In this document: positions 17,498 through 26,527 of the stretch, one piece after another
How the letters are laid out: every line of letters starts with the position of its first letter
Position numbering within the stretch: the first letter of the stretch is position 1
Source: Lachnospiraceae bacterium
GTDB taxonomy: Bacteria > Bacillota > Clostridia > Lachnospirales > Lachnospiraceae
Reading direction: 5' to 3'
DNA: 64,000 nucleotides
Assembly: GCA_023663945.1 (NCBI GenBank)
Contig: JAMPGL010000003.1
Location: forward strand, 78,315-142,314
Made by a program: the position numbers and the translations under genes
The notes under the pieces: model-generated
The model's input: only the letters and a program-made list of their open reading frames with translations
The model's database searches: none
Told to the model about the DNA's origin: nothing

Positions 17498-18529
17498 TTA
17501 TTCGAATGCTTTTCCATAGTTATTTAATTCCTCTTGAATCATTTTCACATTATCCTCCCATGACTCATATCCTTCTTCTCCCCTTCTATCCTTGATATTA
17601 TCAAAGGAACTCAAAAATTCTCCTAGGCAATTCGTGAATTTACAGCTCCCCCAATAGTTTAAGTGCGACTCATCATTAAAATCCTGCCCGAAATCAAGCC
17701 CCATCTCCTTGTAATATTCATTATAATTAATAAATGTAATTTCCTCTTCTCTAGCTATTTCCGCTATCTGATTATAAACCTTCTGATCTTCTTCCGTTAT
17801 GATATAAGGAGCCACTATCAAAATCAGCTCGCCTTCCTTTTTCTCCATAAAATCAATAATCTTGCGCAAGTATTTTTCAGACTTTTCACTTAGACCGCCT
17901 GCTTCGCTTTCGGAGATGCTCGGCATGGTCTGAGGATTCTTCTCCCAATAAGGCGTATATCCTTTAAACGCCTGCTTTTCCTCTCCATCCCACCAAAAAT
18001 GATTAAAATCTTCTTCCTTCAAGTCATCATATCGATCGTGGTATACCATAAAAGATGGAAAATATTGAAATAAATGTGCAGGCTCCACACTTACAGCCAG
18101 CATCTCCAGCTTATTCCATGAAAGCCTCATCCCATATATATTTTCTGATATCCAATCATATTGATAATCTTCCTTAAACCGCGCTGGTGCGTACAGATCC
18201 AGCACCACTATCTTTGGATTCTGGTGCTTATATAATTCTCTCAGATAATGATATGTCATCCACAAAGGTTGTTCCGCCCCGCTATAATCATAAGAAGCTA
18301 TCCCATATTTTTCCCACAGCAAAGCAGTATTCACGTTGCAGTGAACATGACTGCTTCCCATCATCACCGCATCAATAGAGTTTTCCGGCTGCCAATATAA
18401 GCCTTCAATTTGATTAATTCCATGATAAGATTTTACACGAAGTATATTAGAAATAAAATAAATCGTAACAACCAGAAGCAATAAAAATCCTATTCTTATC
18501 AAATTTTTCTTTGTCAAAATCTTCTTCAT
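17498..18529 (-). CDS. SGNH-fold envelope protein, partner of adjacent MBOAT
   Basis: 343 residues, one N-terminal membrane anchor (about 12-28). Block I is MGSSH (57-61) and the C-terminal pair is DESH (D286, H289). FFN/NYWG after it is usual for this group. It follows the MBOAT gene by 40 bases, the usual pairing in which MBOAT passes an acyl group through the membrane and the SGNH protein puts it on the polymer. It is homologous to the SGNH protein at 61058-62533 (same KIVVLD and GSSH context). ATG follows GGAGTACCGGA. Confidence 0.8.
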   Translation of the reverse strand: MKKILTKKNLIRIGFLLLLVVTIYFISNILRVKSYHGINQIEGLYWQPENSIDAVMMGSSHVHCNVNTALLWEKYGIASYDYSGAEQPLWMTYHYLRELYKHQNPKIVVLDLYAPARFKEDYQYDWISENIYGMRLSWNKLEMLAVSVEPAHLFQYFPSFMVYHDRYDDLKEEDFNHFWWDGEEKQAFKGYTPYWEKNPQTMPSISESEAGGLSEKSEKYLRKIIDFMEKKEGELILIVAPYIITEEDQKVYNQIAEIAREEEITFINYNEYYKEMGLDFGQDFNDESHLNYWGSCKFTNCLGEFLSSFDNIKDRRGEEGYESWEDNVKMIQEELNNYGKAFE

Positions 18530-18569
18530 TCCGGTACTCCGTCAATTAAACCAAACATTCATCTGTCTC

Positions 18570-20003
18570 TTAAAACTGCATATAAATAAACTGTTCTGCA
18601 TGGTAGCCCGGTCCATACATTCCAAATAAGAAAATAGAAATAATCAGCAGATAAAAGATAATATACCTGACAGCATTTTTTCTCTGTTGAATCAAAAATG
18701 GAAAATGCATCTTCTTTCTACTGCACAATTCATCTACCAGCCAGACCAGTATAATTCCTAAAACAATAATCACTATTTCTGATGTCTCAAACCCCAATAA
18801 ATCCAGCGACCTTCCCATCTGTTCCCATTGGAATCCCGCCGTCAGCATCCGATAACTATATTGAAACGCCTGCGAAAGACTCTCTGCCCGAAAAAAGATC
18901 CACGCAAACGCCACTGCCAAAAAGGTTATCACCTTTCCCCCCGGAAGCTTTCTGTTTCCTTTAAAAAGCAGGCTGTCTAAAATGGAATAAATTCCGTGAA
19001 GAAGCCCCCATACGATAAAATGAAATCCAGCTCCATGCCACATACCGCACACCAGAAAAATAATCATTGTATTAACACATTTACGCCCGATTCCTTTTCT
19101 GTTTCCCCCGAGCGGAATATAAAGATAATCCCGCAGCCAGCTGCTGAGAGAAATATGCCATCTGCGCCAGAATTCCGTAATGTTTTCTGCCTGATAAGGC
19201 GCCTTAAAATTCTGCACCAAATCTATGCCAAATATCTTTGCACACCCTACTGCTATATAAGAATAGCCTGCAAAATCGCAATAAATCTGTACTGTGTAAA
19301 AAAACATCCCCATAAGCAGCCAAAAACTGTCAAATTCCCGCATACTTCCAAACAAGATGTTCACCGGAATAGCAAGCCTGTCCGCCACTACCATCTTCAT
19401 AAAGTATCCCCAAAGCATATAGGTAAATGCAGCGGACAATCGCCCTCTATCCCAAAATTTCACATACTTTAAACTTTTTATCTGCGGTAAAAGATCTCCG
19501 CCTCTCTCAATAGGACCGCTGACCAGCTTGGGAAAAAAAGCAAAATAACAGCCTAAATGACAAAAGTTTCTCTCTGCATGAATTTTCCCCCGCATAATAT
19601 CCAGCAAATACCCAATTGCCTGAAAAATATAAAAGGAAAAGCCCACCGGCATAACTAAATTCCTTAATATTCTATCTGATATTGCTCCCGTCCAATTCAA
19701 CCGCTGAATCACATATCCGGCATATTTATATCCTGCCAGTAACAATACACAAACACCGACCGCAAAAACAGTCCAAAATTTACTGCCTTCTCCTGTCTTC
19801 ACTTTGCCTTTCTCGATTATCAGCCCCATTCCCCAGACCCAGCCGGACACCAGCAATAAGAGCAGGCAGGCACGAATATCTACATACGCACAAAATGAAT
19901 AGCTTGCCACAAGCAGAACCGCCGGTCGAAATTTACCGGGCACAAAAAAGTAAATTAAAACAACTGCTCCCAAAAAAGCAGGGAACAAGATTGAACCAAA
20001 CAC
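18570..20003 (-). CDS. MBOAT O-acyltransferase
   Basis: 477 residues, about 11 helices. FWRRWH (278-283) and the catalytic His of CGMWHG (H323) are intact; GPIERGGDLLPQI marks the AlgI-like branch. The start is a GTG at 20003 with GAGGTGATTTT before it. It is the first gene of an MBOAT-SGNH pair and is probably responsible for one O-acylation (often acetyl) of the surface polysaccharide. The acyl group cannot be told from the sequence. Confidence 0.92.
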   Translation of the reverse strand: MFGSILFPAFLGAVVLIYFFVPGKFRPAVLLVASYSFCAYVDIRACLLLLLVSGWVWGMGLIIEKGKVKTGEGSKFWTVFAVGVCVLLLAGYKYAGYVIQRLNWTGAISDRILRNLVMPVGFSFYIFQAIGYLLDIMRGKIHAERNFCHLGCYFAFFPKLVSGPIERGGDLLPQIKSLKYVKFWDRGRLSAAFTYMLWGYFMKMVVADRLAIPVNILFGSMREFDSFWLLMGMFFYTVQIYCDFAGYSYIAVGCAKIFGIDLVQNFKAPYQAENITEFWRRWHISLSSWLRDYLYIPLGGNRKGIGRKCVNTMIIFLVCGMWHGAGFHFIVWGLLHGIYSILDSLLFKGNRKLPGGKVITFLAVAFAWIFFRAESLSQAFQYSYRMLTAGFQWEQMGRSLDLLGFETSEIVIIVLGIILVWLVDELCSRKKMHFPFLIQQRKNAVRYIIFYLLIISIFLFGMYGPGYHAEQFIYMQF

Positions 20004-20181
20004 AAAATCACCTCTATTTCATTTGTCACGCTCATTTATCGATGCCTGTCTTCTCACCGGAATAGAATTCATATAAGGCTTTAGCCCTGCTATGCAAAAG
20101 CAATTCCTATAAAAGCTTGGCTTTATCTCGAATCGGTTTCTCTCAAACCGAAGTTCCGCTATAATCTATTTAAAGTATAAC

Positions 20182-20210
20182 AAAAAAGAGACTTCTTTAA
20201 AAGCCTCTTT
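20182..20210 (-). terminator. Terminator of the UDP-glucose dehydrogenase gene
   Basis: On the minus strand AAAGAGGCTT and AAGTCTCTTT pair with one mismatch around a six-base loop, followed by six T. It lies 47 bases after the stop codon. Confidence 0.7.
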
Positions 20211-20256
20211 CCCAAAATTAAGAAAATCATAAACTTCTTACAGATAAAACTAAAAT

Positions 20257-21567
20257 TTACCGCCCAATACTGTAATATTCCACTCCCGCATCCTTCATCT
20301 TTTTCGGATCGTAGAGATTACGGCCGTCGTAAACAAGAGGGGTATGCATCTTTTCCTTAAATTCCTCCGGCATCAATGCTTTAATCTCTCCCCACTCCGT
20401 AAACACAAAGCAGATATTGGCGTCCTCTAACGCTTCCTCAATAGTCGGCACATAATGCATAGTCCCCTGCCCCGACTCTCCTTCCGGGAAAAGCTGTTTT
20501 GCCCGCTCCGTTCCCTTTGGGTCATAAGCATATACATCCGCGCCTGCGCCAAGCAGGAGCTTCAAATTATCAACCGCAGGCGCCTCCCGCAGATCGTCGG
20601 TTCCCGCCTTGAAGGTAAGCCCTAAAACAGCCGTCTTTAAACCGGCAAACGTAATCATGCGCTCCTTTGCCTTGTCAAATAAGCGCACCTTCTGGGCGCT
20701 GTTTACTTCCACGCATGCCTCCACCGTCTTAAGCTGATACCCGTGCTCTCTTGCAAGAAACTTAAGCGCTTTCGTGTCCTTGGGGAAGCAGCTGCCTCCA
20801 AACCCGATTCCCGCATTTAAAAACCGTGCCCCAATCCGCTCATCGTAACTCATTCCCTTCGCCACATCGGTAATATCCGCGCCCACCAGTTCACACAGAT
20901 TGGCAATATCGTTCATGTAGGAGATTTTCAAGGCAAGGAAATCATTGCAGGCATATTTAATCATTTCCGCAGACCTGCGTTTGACAGAAACAATCGGCAG
21001 ACCAAAAGGCTCGTAAATCTTTTGCAGCACCTCTTCCGCCTCTTTGCTCTCCGTTCCGATAATAATCCTTGCCGCATGAAGGGTATCGTGGACTGCCGTT
21101 CCCTGCGCCAAAAATTCCGGATTGGAAGCTACCTCTACCTTCACATCATGCACTAAAAAGTCCTTGATAAACTGCTCCACTTTGTCATTGGTTCCCACCG
21201 GAACGGTAGACTTGACCACCACCAGGCAGTCCTTTTCAACTGTCTCTGCAATCTGTCTGGAAACCGTGGCAATATAAGAAAGATTGGCGCTTCCATCCGG
21301 CATCTCCGGGGTTCCAACGCCAATAAAAATGGCGTCTGCATCCCGATAAGCCTCCCGGTAATCCGCCGTAAAATGCAGCGTGCCCTTTGCATTATTCTTT
21401 TGCATCAGCTCCTCTAGGCCTTCCTCATAGATAGGCGAAATTCCCTGACGCATGATCTCTACCTTTTTTTCGTCCACATCCACGCAGGTCACATAATGTC
21501 CCATTTCTGCAAAACATACGCCTGCCACCAATCCAACATAACCGGTTCCTGCTACTGCAATCTTCAT
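20257..21567 (-). CDS. ugd: UDP-glucose 6-dehydrogenase
   Basis: 436 residues, the usual length. It oxidises UDP-glucose to UDP-glucuronate with two NAD+. Seen: N-terminal NAD fold MKIAVAGTGYVGLVAG, GVGTPEMPDG, STVPVGT, NPEFLAQG, and the catalytic Cys260 in GIGFGGSCFPKDTKAL; the C-terminal FKAGTDDLREAP binds substrate. ATG follows AAGGAGTACAGGAAT. It lies just after the epimerase gene, which would use its product. Cytosolic supply of uronic acid donors for the polysaccharides encoded around it. Confidence 0.96.
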   Translation of the reverse strand: MKIAVAGTGYVGLVAGVCFAEMGHYVTCVDVDEKKVEIMRQGISPIYEEGLEELMQKNNAKGTLHFTADYREAYRDADAIFIGVGTPEMPDGSANLSYIATVSRQIAETVEKDCLVVVKSTVPVGTNDKVEQFIKDFLVHDVKVEVASNPEFLAQGTAVHDTLHAARIIIGTESKEAEEVLQKIYEPFGLPIVSVKRRSAEMIKYACNDFLALKISYMNDIANLCELVGADITDVAKGMSYDERIGARFLNAGIGFGGSCFPKDTKALKFLAREHGYQLKTVEACVEVNSAQKVRLFDKAKERMITFAGLKTAVLGLTFKAGTDDLREAPAVDNLKLLLGAGADVYAYDPKGTERAKQLFPEGESGQGTMHYVPTIEEALEDANICFVFTEWGEIKALMPEEFKEKMHTPLVYDGRNLYDPKKMKDAGVEYYSIGR

Positions 21568-21588
21568 ATTCCTGTACTCCTTTTCTCT

Positions 21589-22593
21589 TTATGATTCTTT
21601 ATCACCATAATATTCCAAAAACCACTTTGCAAACTGCCCAAGCCCCTCCTCAATGGTCGTAGAAGGCTTAAATCCAAAGTCATCAATAAGATCCTGCACA
21701 TCCGCGTAGGTCTCGTACACATCTCCGGGCTGCATCGGCAGATATTCCTTCTCTGCCTCCCTGCCGAGGCATTTCTCCAAAACCGCAATGTAATCCATCA
21801 GCTTCTCCGGCTTGTTATTCCCAATGTTGTAAATCTTATAAGCGGCGCCGTTTTCATCCTGCTTCGGCGGATTGCAGAGAATATTTTGGACTCCGGTCAC
21901 AATATCGTCAATATAAGTAAAGTCGCGCATCATATCGCCGTGATTATAAATCGGAATCGGCTCCCCCGCCATAATCTTACGGGCAAATTTAAAATACGCC
22001 ATGTCGGGTCTTCCCATGGGACCATACACCGTAAAAAACCGAAGTCCCGTAAGAGGGATTCCATAAAGCCTGCTGTAAGAATACGCCATCAATTCATTTG
22101 ACTTCTTAGTCGCCGCATATAAGCTGACCGGCTTGTCCACCTGATCCTTTGTGGAAAAAGGCACTTTCTTATTTCCGCCATAAACAGAACTGGACGAGGC
22201 AAAAACCAAATGCTCCGCCGGATAGTTCCGGCATGCCTCCAGCACATGAAAGAACCCCACAATATTGGATTGAATATAGGCATCCGGATTGTCGATGCTG
22301 TAGCGTACCCCCGCCTGGGCGGCAAGATTCACCACAATCTGCGGACGATGCTCTTCAAATAATTGAAATACCGCTTCTTTGTCCGCCAGATCTGCCTTCA
22401 CAAACCGATAATTAGGATACTCTTTCAAAATCGAAAGCCGCTTCTCTTTCAGGGAAACCTCATAATAATCATTTAAGTTATCCAGCCCGACAACCTGCGC
22501 TCCCGCGTCCAAAAGAGCCTTTGACAGGTAAAAGCCGATAAACCCTGCCCCTCCGGTGACTAAATACCTTTTGGATATATCCAGTGCATTCAT
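21589..22593 (-). CDS. UDP-glucuronate 4-epimerase-like enzyme
   Basis: 334 residues from ATG 22593. An extended short-chain dehydrogenase: GGAGFIG (14-20) for NAD, SSSSVYG (133-139), and the catalytic Tyr159-x3-Lys163 in YAATKKS. LDNLNDYYEVSLKEKRL and AAQAGVRYSIDNP are typical of enzymes turning UDP-GlcA into UDP-GalA. A TTG nine codons upstream is open but ATG 22593 is preferred; the GAGGAG site is close (three bases). The gene directly precedes ugd, giving a two-step UDP-glucose to UDP-GalA route. Confidence 0.92.
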   Translation of the reverse strand: MNALDISKRYLVTGGAGFIGFYLSKALLDAGAQVVGLDNLNDYYEVSLKEKRLSILKEYPNYRFVKADLADKEAVFQLFEEHRPQIVVNLAAQAGVRYSIDNPDAYIQSNIVGFFHVLEACRNYPAEHLVFASSSSVYGGNKKVPFSTKDQVDKPVSLYAATKKSNELMAYSYSRLYGIPLTGLRFFTVYGPMGRPDMAYFKFARKIMAGEPIPIYNHGDMMRDFTYIDDIVTGVQNILCNPPKQDENGAAYKIYNIGNNKPEKLMDYIAVLEKCLGREAEKEYLPMQPGDVYETYADVQDLIDDFGFKPSTTIEEGLGQFAKWFLEYYGDKES

Positions 22594-22760
22594 AAACTCC
22601 TCATTCCATCGGCATCGCAAAGCTCTGCCGTATCACCTTTCCATTTCATTTCTTTCATAGCCGGAAGTCGGCGCGTCCTAACCTATATCCGCCAGTCTCC
22701 GGCTTCCAGCATCATTAATTACATTTTATCCGTTTCTCCTCTATCCGTCAATTTTTTCTC

Positions 22761-22840
22761 CGAATATCTGTTTCCGAGTATCTATTCCAGAGTATCTGCT
22801 CCAATATCTATTCCAATATTTGTTCCAAATATCTGGAACA
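22761..22840 (-). repeat. Degenerate 12-bp tandem repeats spanning the end of a gene
   Basis: Units like TGGAATAGATAT recur about six times on the minus strand, with one or two phase shifts. They encode the last residues of the hypothetical secreted protein and continue past its stop at 22782. Expansion here could have shifted the frame of the natural C-terminus. Confidence 0.65.
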
Positions 22841-23759
22841 GGTAACGGAATCCGCAAAACCCATTTTCGTCTCCGAGGCTGATAACGTCTGTCCCCGCCG
22901 GAAGCAAAATTTGACGTTCCTCTCCTTGGTCGCGATACTGCAGCAAAATAGAAAGGTCTGCTCTCTCTCCTATTGCCTCCAGCACTCTCCGGTCAAAGCT
23001 GAGCCATCTGTCTGTAGTAACCACTATCTGCTCATCCGGCTGTGCGTTCCTGATCCGTTCTGTAGTTTCCTCCAAAAACGATACATACGCCGTATTGGGA
23101 ATCTCACCATACGCAAGCACCTGCCCGCATAACTCGCAGCTTTCATAAAATACTGCATCGCTTTGGGGCGTTGCCTCCGCATAAATTTCCCTTACTGGTC
23201 TGTGCCCGCAGATACCATATTCATCATCTGCTTGATGCTCTTCCTCTTTTATCCCTTCCTCTTGGGAAGCTTCCGCTTCTCCGCTGTCGGGCACGTAAGG
23301 TCTTACCTCGTAATGGTCTCCCCTATCCACGGCTTCATACCAGCCGGAATCCTGAAAACTCACTACAATTGTATCCCCCTGAGCGCGGGTCAGGAGCACG
23401 GCACGGTAAATTCCCGTTCCTCCGCGGCAGATTTCTGTCTGCACCCGCTGCTCTTCTTCCGACGCACTTGACAGATTTTGATAAACCACCGGGATTGTTT
23501 CGTCACCGTTTTGCTTTTCTAAATACAGCTGAACCATATAAATGCTGCTGTCAAAATTTCGATAGGTACAGCCTGCGCAAATCCCGTCCTCCCGGGCAGA
23601 TACGGAAATATCGGAAAGCTGTATCAACTCCTCTGCTGCCGTCACTCCTATCCCCGGCATCAGCCATCCCAAACCGCCTGACACCGCGCCAAGCAGTAAC
23701 AGCAGGCTTAATTTCCTTCCCGTTTTCCTCTTCTTTTGGGCTCGTTTCTCTTTCATCAT
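22782..23759 (-). CDS. Secreted or membrane-anchored hypothetical protein
   Basis: About 325 residues. The start is ATG 23759 or the next ATG, placed by AGGAGGATTC; upstream in-frame codons are not needed. A basic N-terminus and hydrophobic segment (KLSLLLLLGAVSGGLGWL), then VTAAEE, suggest a signal peptide. An acidic linker lies near residues 165-180. The C-terminal domain (VVTTDRWLSFDRRVLEAI ... LPAGTDVISLGDENGFCGF) resembles a domain I recall at the ends of Lachnospiraceae secreted proteins, with no known function. Two CxxC-like spots (ICAGC, CELC) are present. The final residues come from a tandem repeat. Confidence 0.65.
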   Translation of the reverse strand: MMKEKRAQKKRKTGRKLSLLLLLGAVSGGLGWLMPGIGVTAAEELIQLSDISVSAREDGICAGCTYRNFDSSIYMVQLYLEKQNGDETIPVVYQNLSSASEEEQRVQTEICRGGTGIYRAVLLTRAQGDTIVVSFQDSGWYEAVDRGDHYEVRPYVPDSGEAEASQEEGIKEEEHQADDEYGICGHRPVREIYAEATPQSDAVFYESCELCGQVLAYGEIPNTAYVSFLEETTERIRNAQPDEQIVVTTDRWLSFDRRVLEAIGERADLSILLQYRDQGEERQILLPAGTDVISLGDENGFCGFRYLFQIFGTNIGIDIGADTLE

Positions 23760-23870
23760 GAATCCTCCTGTGAATGAATTATTTTCTCTCATCAGCGCTG
23801 ATAATTCATTATCCATGATAAAAGGAACGCTGGGCGTGCCCCGTCATAAATGACATATTTTATGTGCTAA

Positions 23871-23899
23871 TTGACAGATATTGCTTTAACCGTTAAACT
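23871..23899 (+). promoter_or_regulatory. Sigma-A type promoter for the MBOAT/AlgX pair
   Basis: TTGACA (23871-23876), 17-bp spacer, TAAACT (23894-23899), 41 bases before ATG 23941. Confidence 0.7.
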
Positions 23900-23940
23900 A
23901 GTTATGTATTTTAAAATTGCTTACTATCAAAGAGGAAAAC

Positions 23941-25362
23941 ATGGTATTTAGTTCAACGGTTTTTATTTTTTTCTTTTTACCAATTACATTAGCCGGATAT
24001 TTTCTATTTCGTCCTATCAAATGGAAAAACATATGGCTGTTAATGGCAAGCCTATTTTTTTATTTCTGGGGAGGATATGCATTTTTCCCAATTATTCTTT
24101 ATTCCATTTTATTAAATTATGTCGGCGGACGCATGCTGGAAGCCCCCCGTTTATCTGAGCAAAAGCGTTTTCGAAAGGGAATTTTTATCTTGATTCTTAT
24201 ACTAAATTTACTAAGCTTAGGCTATTGGAAATATGCAAAATTTATTATGCAGACTTTTCGCAGTCTAACCGGACTGCGCTTCTCCATCCCAGATATAATC
24301 CTTCCAATCGGTATATCCTTTTTTACCTTTCAAGGCATGAGCTATATCATTGACGTCTATAGAAAAGAGGTTCCGGTACAGAAAAATCTCTTAAATTTAG
24401 GACTGTATATTGCACTTTTTCCACAATTAATTGCCGGTCCTATTGTGCGCTACTCTGATATTGAAAAGCAATTAAGCCAAAGAGTTCACAGTGTTGATAA
24501 TTTTTCTCTGGGAATCCGCATATTTACAATAGGGCTTGCCAAAAAGGCAATTATTGCCAATTCGGCTGCCATTACAGCAGATGCCATTTTTGATATACCC
24601 CCTTTTCAAAACGAACCCTCTGTTGCATGGCTTGGTATTGTTTTTTATTCATTACAGCTTTATTTTGACTTTTCAGGCTATAGTGACATGGCAATAGGAA
24701 TCGGCAAAATGTTTGGGTTTCAATTTCCCCGGAATTTTAATTATCCATACATTTCCTGCTCCGCATCCGATCTATGGAGAAGATGGCACATTTCTCTTTC
24801 TGTATGGTTCCGCGATTATGTATACATTCCTTTGGGCGGAAGCCGAAAGGGGAATGTTTACCTGCACCTTCTATGCGTTTTTATTTTGACGGGTGTTTGG
24901 CATGGTGCCACGTGGAACACTGTTTTATGGGGATTATATTGGGGAATCATTGTCGTAGCAGAAAAGCTGATACTAAAAAATATAAAATGCCCAATTAAAA
25001 TACCCAAAATCATTTCATGGATGTTAACAATATTTTTATGGTTATTGAGCATGCCTATATTTCGAACTGACACATTACTTGAATGCCTGCAATATTTTCA
25101 GTCAATGTTTGGCTTCACCCCACACGAAAATATAGGATTTTCTCTTTCCTATTACATTCATAGTTATGAATTGTTTATTATAATAACCGGAATAATTGCT
25201 ATGACTCCGTTAGGAAAATATTGCTATTTATGGTTAAAAGAGAAAATATCCGAAAATGTGTTTCTTGTCATAGAAAATACTGTTGCTATATTATTATTAG
25301 GAATTTCCATCCTTTATGTGGTTACAGGGACATATAATCCTTTTATTTACTTTCAATTTTAA
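23941..25362 (+). CDS. MBOAT O-acyltransferase, AlgI-like
   Basis: 473 residues. MVFSSTVFIFFFLPITL is a classic AlgI-like N-terminus; the ribosome site AGAGGAAAAC fixes the ATG at 23941 (a TTG eight codons earlier is open). The signature is LWRRWH (278-283, Leu instead of the usual Phe) and the catalytic His is H321 in TGVWHG. The C-terminus YNPFIYFQF is also standard. It is followed after 11 bases by an AlgX/AlgJ-like gene, so the two form an O-acetylation pair. The DNA is clearly more AT-rich than the genes to the left. Confidence 0.93.
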   Translation: MVFSSTVFIFFFLPITLAGYFLFRPIKWKNIWLLMASLFFYFWGGYAFFPIILYSILLNYVGGRMLEAPRLSEQKRFRKGIFILILILNLLSLGYWKYAKFIMQTFRSLTGLRFSIPDIILPIGISFFTFQGMSYIIDVYRKEVPVQKNLLNLGLYIALFPQLIAGPIVRYSDIEKQLSQRVHSVDNFSLGIRIFTIGLAKKAIIANSAAITADAIFDIPPFQNEPSVAWLGIVFYSLQLYFDFSGYSDMAIGIGKMFGFQFPRNFNYPYISCSASDLWRRWHISLSVWFRDYVYIPLGGSRKGNVYLHLLCVFILTGVWHGATWNTVLWGLYWGIIVVAEKLILKNIKCPIKIPKIISWMLTIFLWLLSMPIFRTDTLLECLQYFQSMFGFTPHENIGFSLSYYIHSYELFIIITGIIAMTPLGKYCYLWLKEKISENVFLVIENTVAILLLGISILYVVTGTYNPFIYFQF

Positions 25363-25373
25363 GGAGCTTTGCA

Positions 25374-26522
25374 ATGAAACGAACTATAAACCTGGTATTT
25401 ATCACAATTTTCCTGTTATGCATTTCACTGCCTTACGTATTTGCACATCGAATGCCGGAAGGCAGAGTTTCCACCATGGAAAACAGAATGCTGGCGGAAT
25501 ATCCCTCATTATTTTTGCCTGATGGAAAATTAAACGAAGAATATATTACGCAATATGAAACATGGCTGAATGATAATCTGCGCGGAAGAGGGGTATTAGT
25601 AAAAGTCAATTCCACATTACAATATCGTCTATTTCATAGAATTGTAAAATCAGATACTATAGAAGGGCAGGAACATTGGCTTTTTGCAAATGACCCTGAA
25701 CAAATTATGGAATATCAGCACTTAAATCTGCTTTCAGAAGATAATCTGAACTTATATGCCTCCAAGATGCAGGGAATTTCCGATTATCTAAAAGAGCGCG
25801 GAGTTTCCTTTTACTATTTTCAATGCTATGACAAGGAAACAATTTATCCGGAAAAATATGTAGCTGGAATTAATCAGATTGGGACTGTTTCACGCACAGA
25901 TCAGATTTTAAATGCTTTGCAGGAACAAACAGATGTAAAGCAGATTTCAGTAAAAGAAATGTTATTGGAACATGCGGATGAAAAAATTTATTTTCATTCT
26001 ACTGATCTTATGCATTGGAATATGAAAGGCGCTTATCTGGGATATCAAGCCATAATACAAGAATTGCAAAAAGACTATGACCAGATACCTTTGTTAGGCG
26101 AATCTGATTTTCTAATAACTGAGAGGAATGAAACAGCAGAAATTTATGGTTTTCCGTATCCCTGCTCAGAATCGAATCCTATATACTCATTAAAAGAACC
26201 GCGCGCTGCAGAAACAACAAACCAGACTACAGAGCGATGGGATTTTTTGCATTATAAAGAGCACACCCATTCATATATCAATGAATCCTGTGAAAATAAA
26301 CTGCGGATTCTTATATTAGGAGACAGCTTTGTCCGAATGTATATAAAAGATAAAATTGCTGAAAGCTTTTATGAAACTTTAAGCATTGATTGGCTCAATA
26401 TCCCAATCCTCGATAAAGTCGTGGATGAGTATCAGCCGGATATTGTCATAATAGAAAGTGATCAAAGTGCACTGGATAATACGATAGAATTAATCACCCA
26501 AGTAGAATTTATAGGAACATAG
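25374..26522 (+). CDS. AlgX/AlgJ-like SGNH O-acetyltransferase subunit
   Basis: 382 residues with an N-terminal anchor or signal (about 7-24). MENRMLAEYPS and the following PDGKLNEEYITQYETWLNDNLRGR match the AlgJ/X start. The catalytic pair is TDLMHW (D211, H214), in the place of the family's D-x-H-W, and the nucleophile is in LGDSFVR (S318). It would transfer the acetyl group delivered by the MBOAT protein upstream onto an exported polymer. It converges with the next minus-strand gene with five bases between and no visible terminator. Confidence 0.88.
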   Translation: MKRTINLVFITIFLLCISLPYVFAHRMPEGRVSTMENRMLAEYPSLFLPDGKLNEEYITQYETWLNDNLRGRGVLVKVNSTLQYRLFHRIVKSDTIEGQEHWLFANDPEQIMEYQHLNLLSEDNLNLYASKMQGISDYLKERGVSFYYFQCYDKETIYPEKYVAGINQIGTVSRTDQILNALQEQTDVKQISVKEMLLEHADEKIYFHSTDLMHWNMKGAYLGYQAIIQELQKDYDQIPLLGESDFLITERNETAEIYGFPYPCSESNPIYSLKEPRAAETTNQTTERWDFLHYKEHTHSYINESCENKLRILILGDSFVRMYIKDKIAESFYETLSIDWLNIPILDKVVDEYQPDIVIIESDQSALDNTIELITQVEFIGT

Positions 26523-26527
26523 ACATC

